In this document: piece after piece, positions 63,571 to 64,000 of the stretch
Numbering within the stretch: position 1 is the first letter of the stretch
Layout: each line of letters opens with the position of its first letter
Source of the DNA: Molossus alvarezi
Lineage: Eukaryota > Chordata > Mammalia > Chiroptera > Molossidae
DNA: 64,000 nt
Assembly (NCBI GenBank): GCA_037176705.1
Contig: CM073898.1
Coordinates: forward strand, 37,389,488 to 37,453,487
Direction of reading: 5' to 3'
The notes under the pieces: generated by a model
The model's database searches: none
Seen by the model: only the letters and a program-made list of their open reading frames with translations
Told to the model about the DNA's origin: nothing
Translations under genes and position numbers: made by a program

Positions 63571-64000
63571 GACCAAACTCTGTGCATTAACTCAGAGTGA
63601 TCAGATGTTAACTCAGAGTAATCAGATATTTCTAGATAATGTCAATTGATCTTTTTGTCTTAGAAAGAAAAGAAAAAAATCTACATATTCTTTGCTGTTT
63701 TCTCACTGTGGGGAAGGGGGCGAACTTAAATTATTTGTATCTTTAAGTAGGCTGGGAAATGCTAAGATTTAGTCTTTCTGTTTTTGTTCTCATTGGTCTT
63801 TGATTTTTGTTTCATCTCATTTGAATTCATATACTTATTTACAGTAAAAATGTAAAGTAGTAATTTATAGCAATTTTCAGTATCAATTAAATGTATCCAA
63901 GGCCTATTCATCCCCTATTTATTGCTATTCCCACAGTCTTTGAAATTCATTATAGATTAAAAACAGAGAACCTCTCTGCCTACAATCAATAGTTTCAGTT
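63571..64000. other. No recognised feature
   Basis: AT-rich unique-looking sequence. GTTAACTCAGAGTGATCAGA-like words are tandemly repeated near 63587-63630 (CATTAACTCAGAGTGATCAG, then GTTAACTCAGAGTAATCAG). Confidence 0.4.

Noticed and set aside
1..64000. CRISPR array, operon, phage or bacterial system
   Set aside because: No spaced palindromic repeats, no tightly packed long frames and no ribosome-binding pattern; the repeat content is mammalian throughout.

Overview
The window reads as intergenic or intronic DNA from a bat, most likely a yangochiropteran. The main evidence is about sixteen copies of a tRNA-derived SINE of the Ves type (A-box-like and B-box-like 5' half, CT-rich 3' half, A-rich tail). 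A SPIN-like hAT transposon and L1 3' ends in a form I associate with bat genomes support this. The rest of the repeat content is standard eutherian material: MIR, L2, MaLR (MLT1-type) LTRs, MER5A and other hAT fossils, a Tigger fragment and old L1M pieces. All family names come from memory of consensus sequences; no database search was possible. I found no convincing protein-coding exon, tRNA, rRNA or CRISPR array. The open reading frames are short, and most overlap repeats.

Layout. From 1 to 7.3 kb there are nested old repeats: a Ves SINE inside an L1 3' end, an MLT1 LTR inside an L2, and an L1 tail inside a MIR. From 7.4 to 16.8 kb there are MaLR LTRs, a SPIN-like element, two Ves copies and a Tigger fragment nested in an LTR-like repeat. 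From 17.1 to 20.0 kb there is a 5'-truncated antisense L1 with a recognisable ORF2 C-terminus, an LTR-like block, and a second L1 with an inverted 5' part. From 20 to 25 kb the sequence is mostly unique with MIR scraps. From 25.3 to 28.1 kb a Ves copy is followed by a GC-rich L1 5'UTR-like block joined to the 3' part of a sense L1. From 28 to 45 kb there are further Ves copies, old L1, MIR, MER5A and MaLR pieces in otherwise unique AT-rich sequence. From 45 kb onward the sequence is visibly richer in GC, with L2, MLT1, MER5A, two adjacent Ves copies and, from 57.6 to 62 kb, three NotI sites and a G-rich tract. The last 2 kb contain a MIR, an L1 tail and a hAT fossil.

No genes here work together as a system. 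The biology that can be read is the layering of transposons, with target-site duplications that give relative ages, plus a few unique AT-rich blocks dense in homeodomain-type motifs that could be conserved regulatory elements. I found no undescribed molecular system. The most distinctive items are the SPIN-like element, a tailless 3'-truncated SINE flanked by an exact 15-bp duplication, and the unusual L1 structures.
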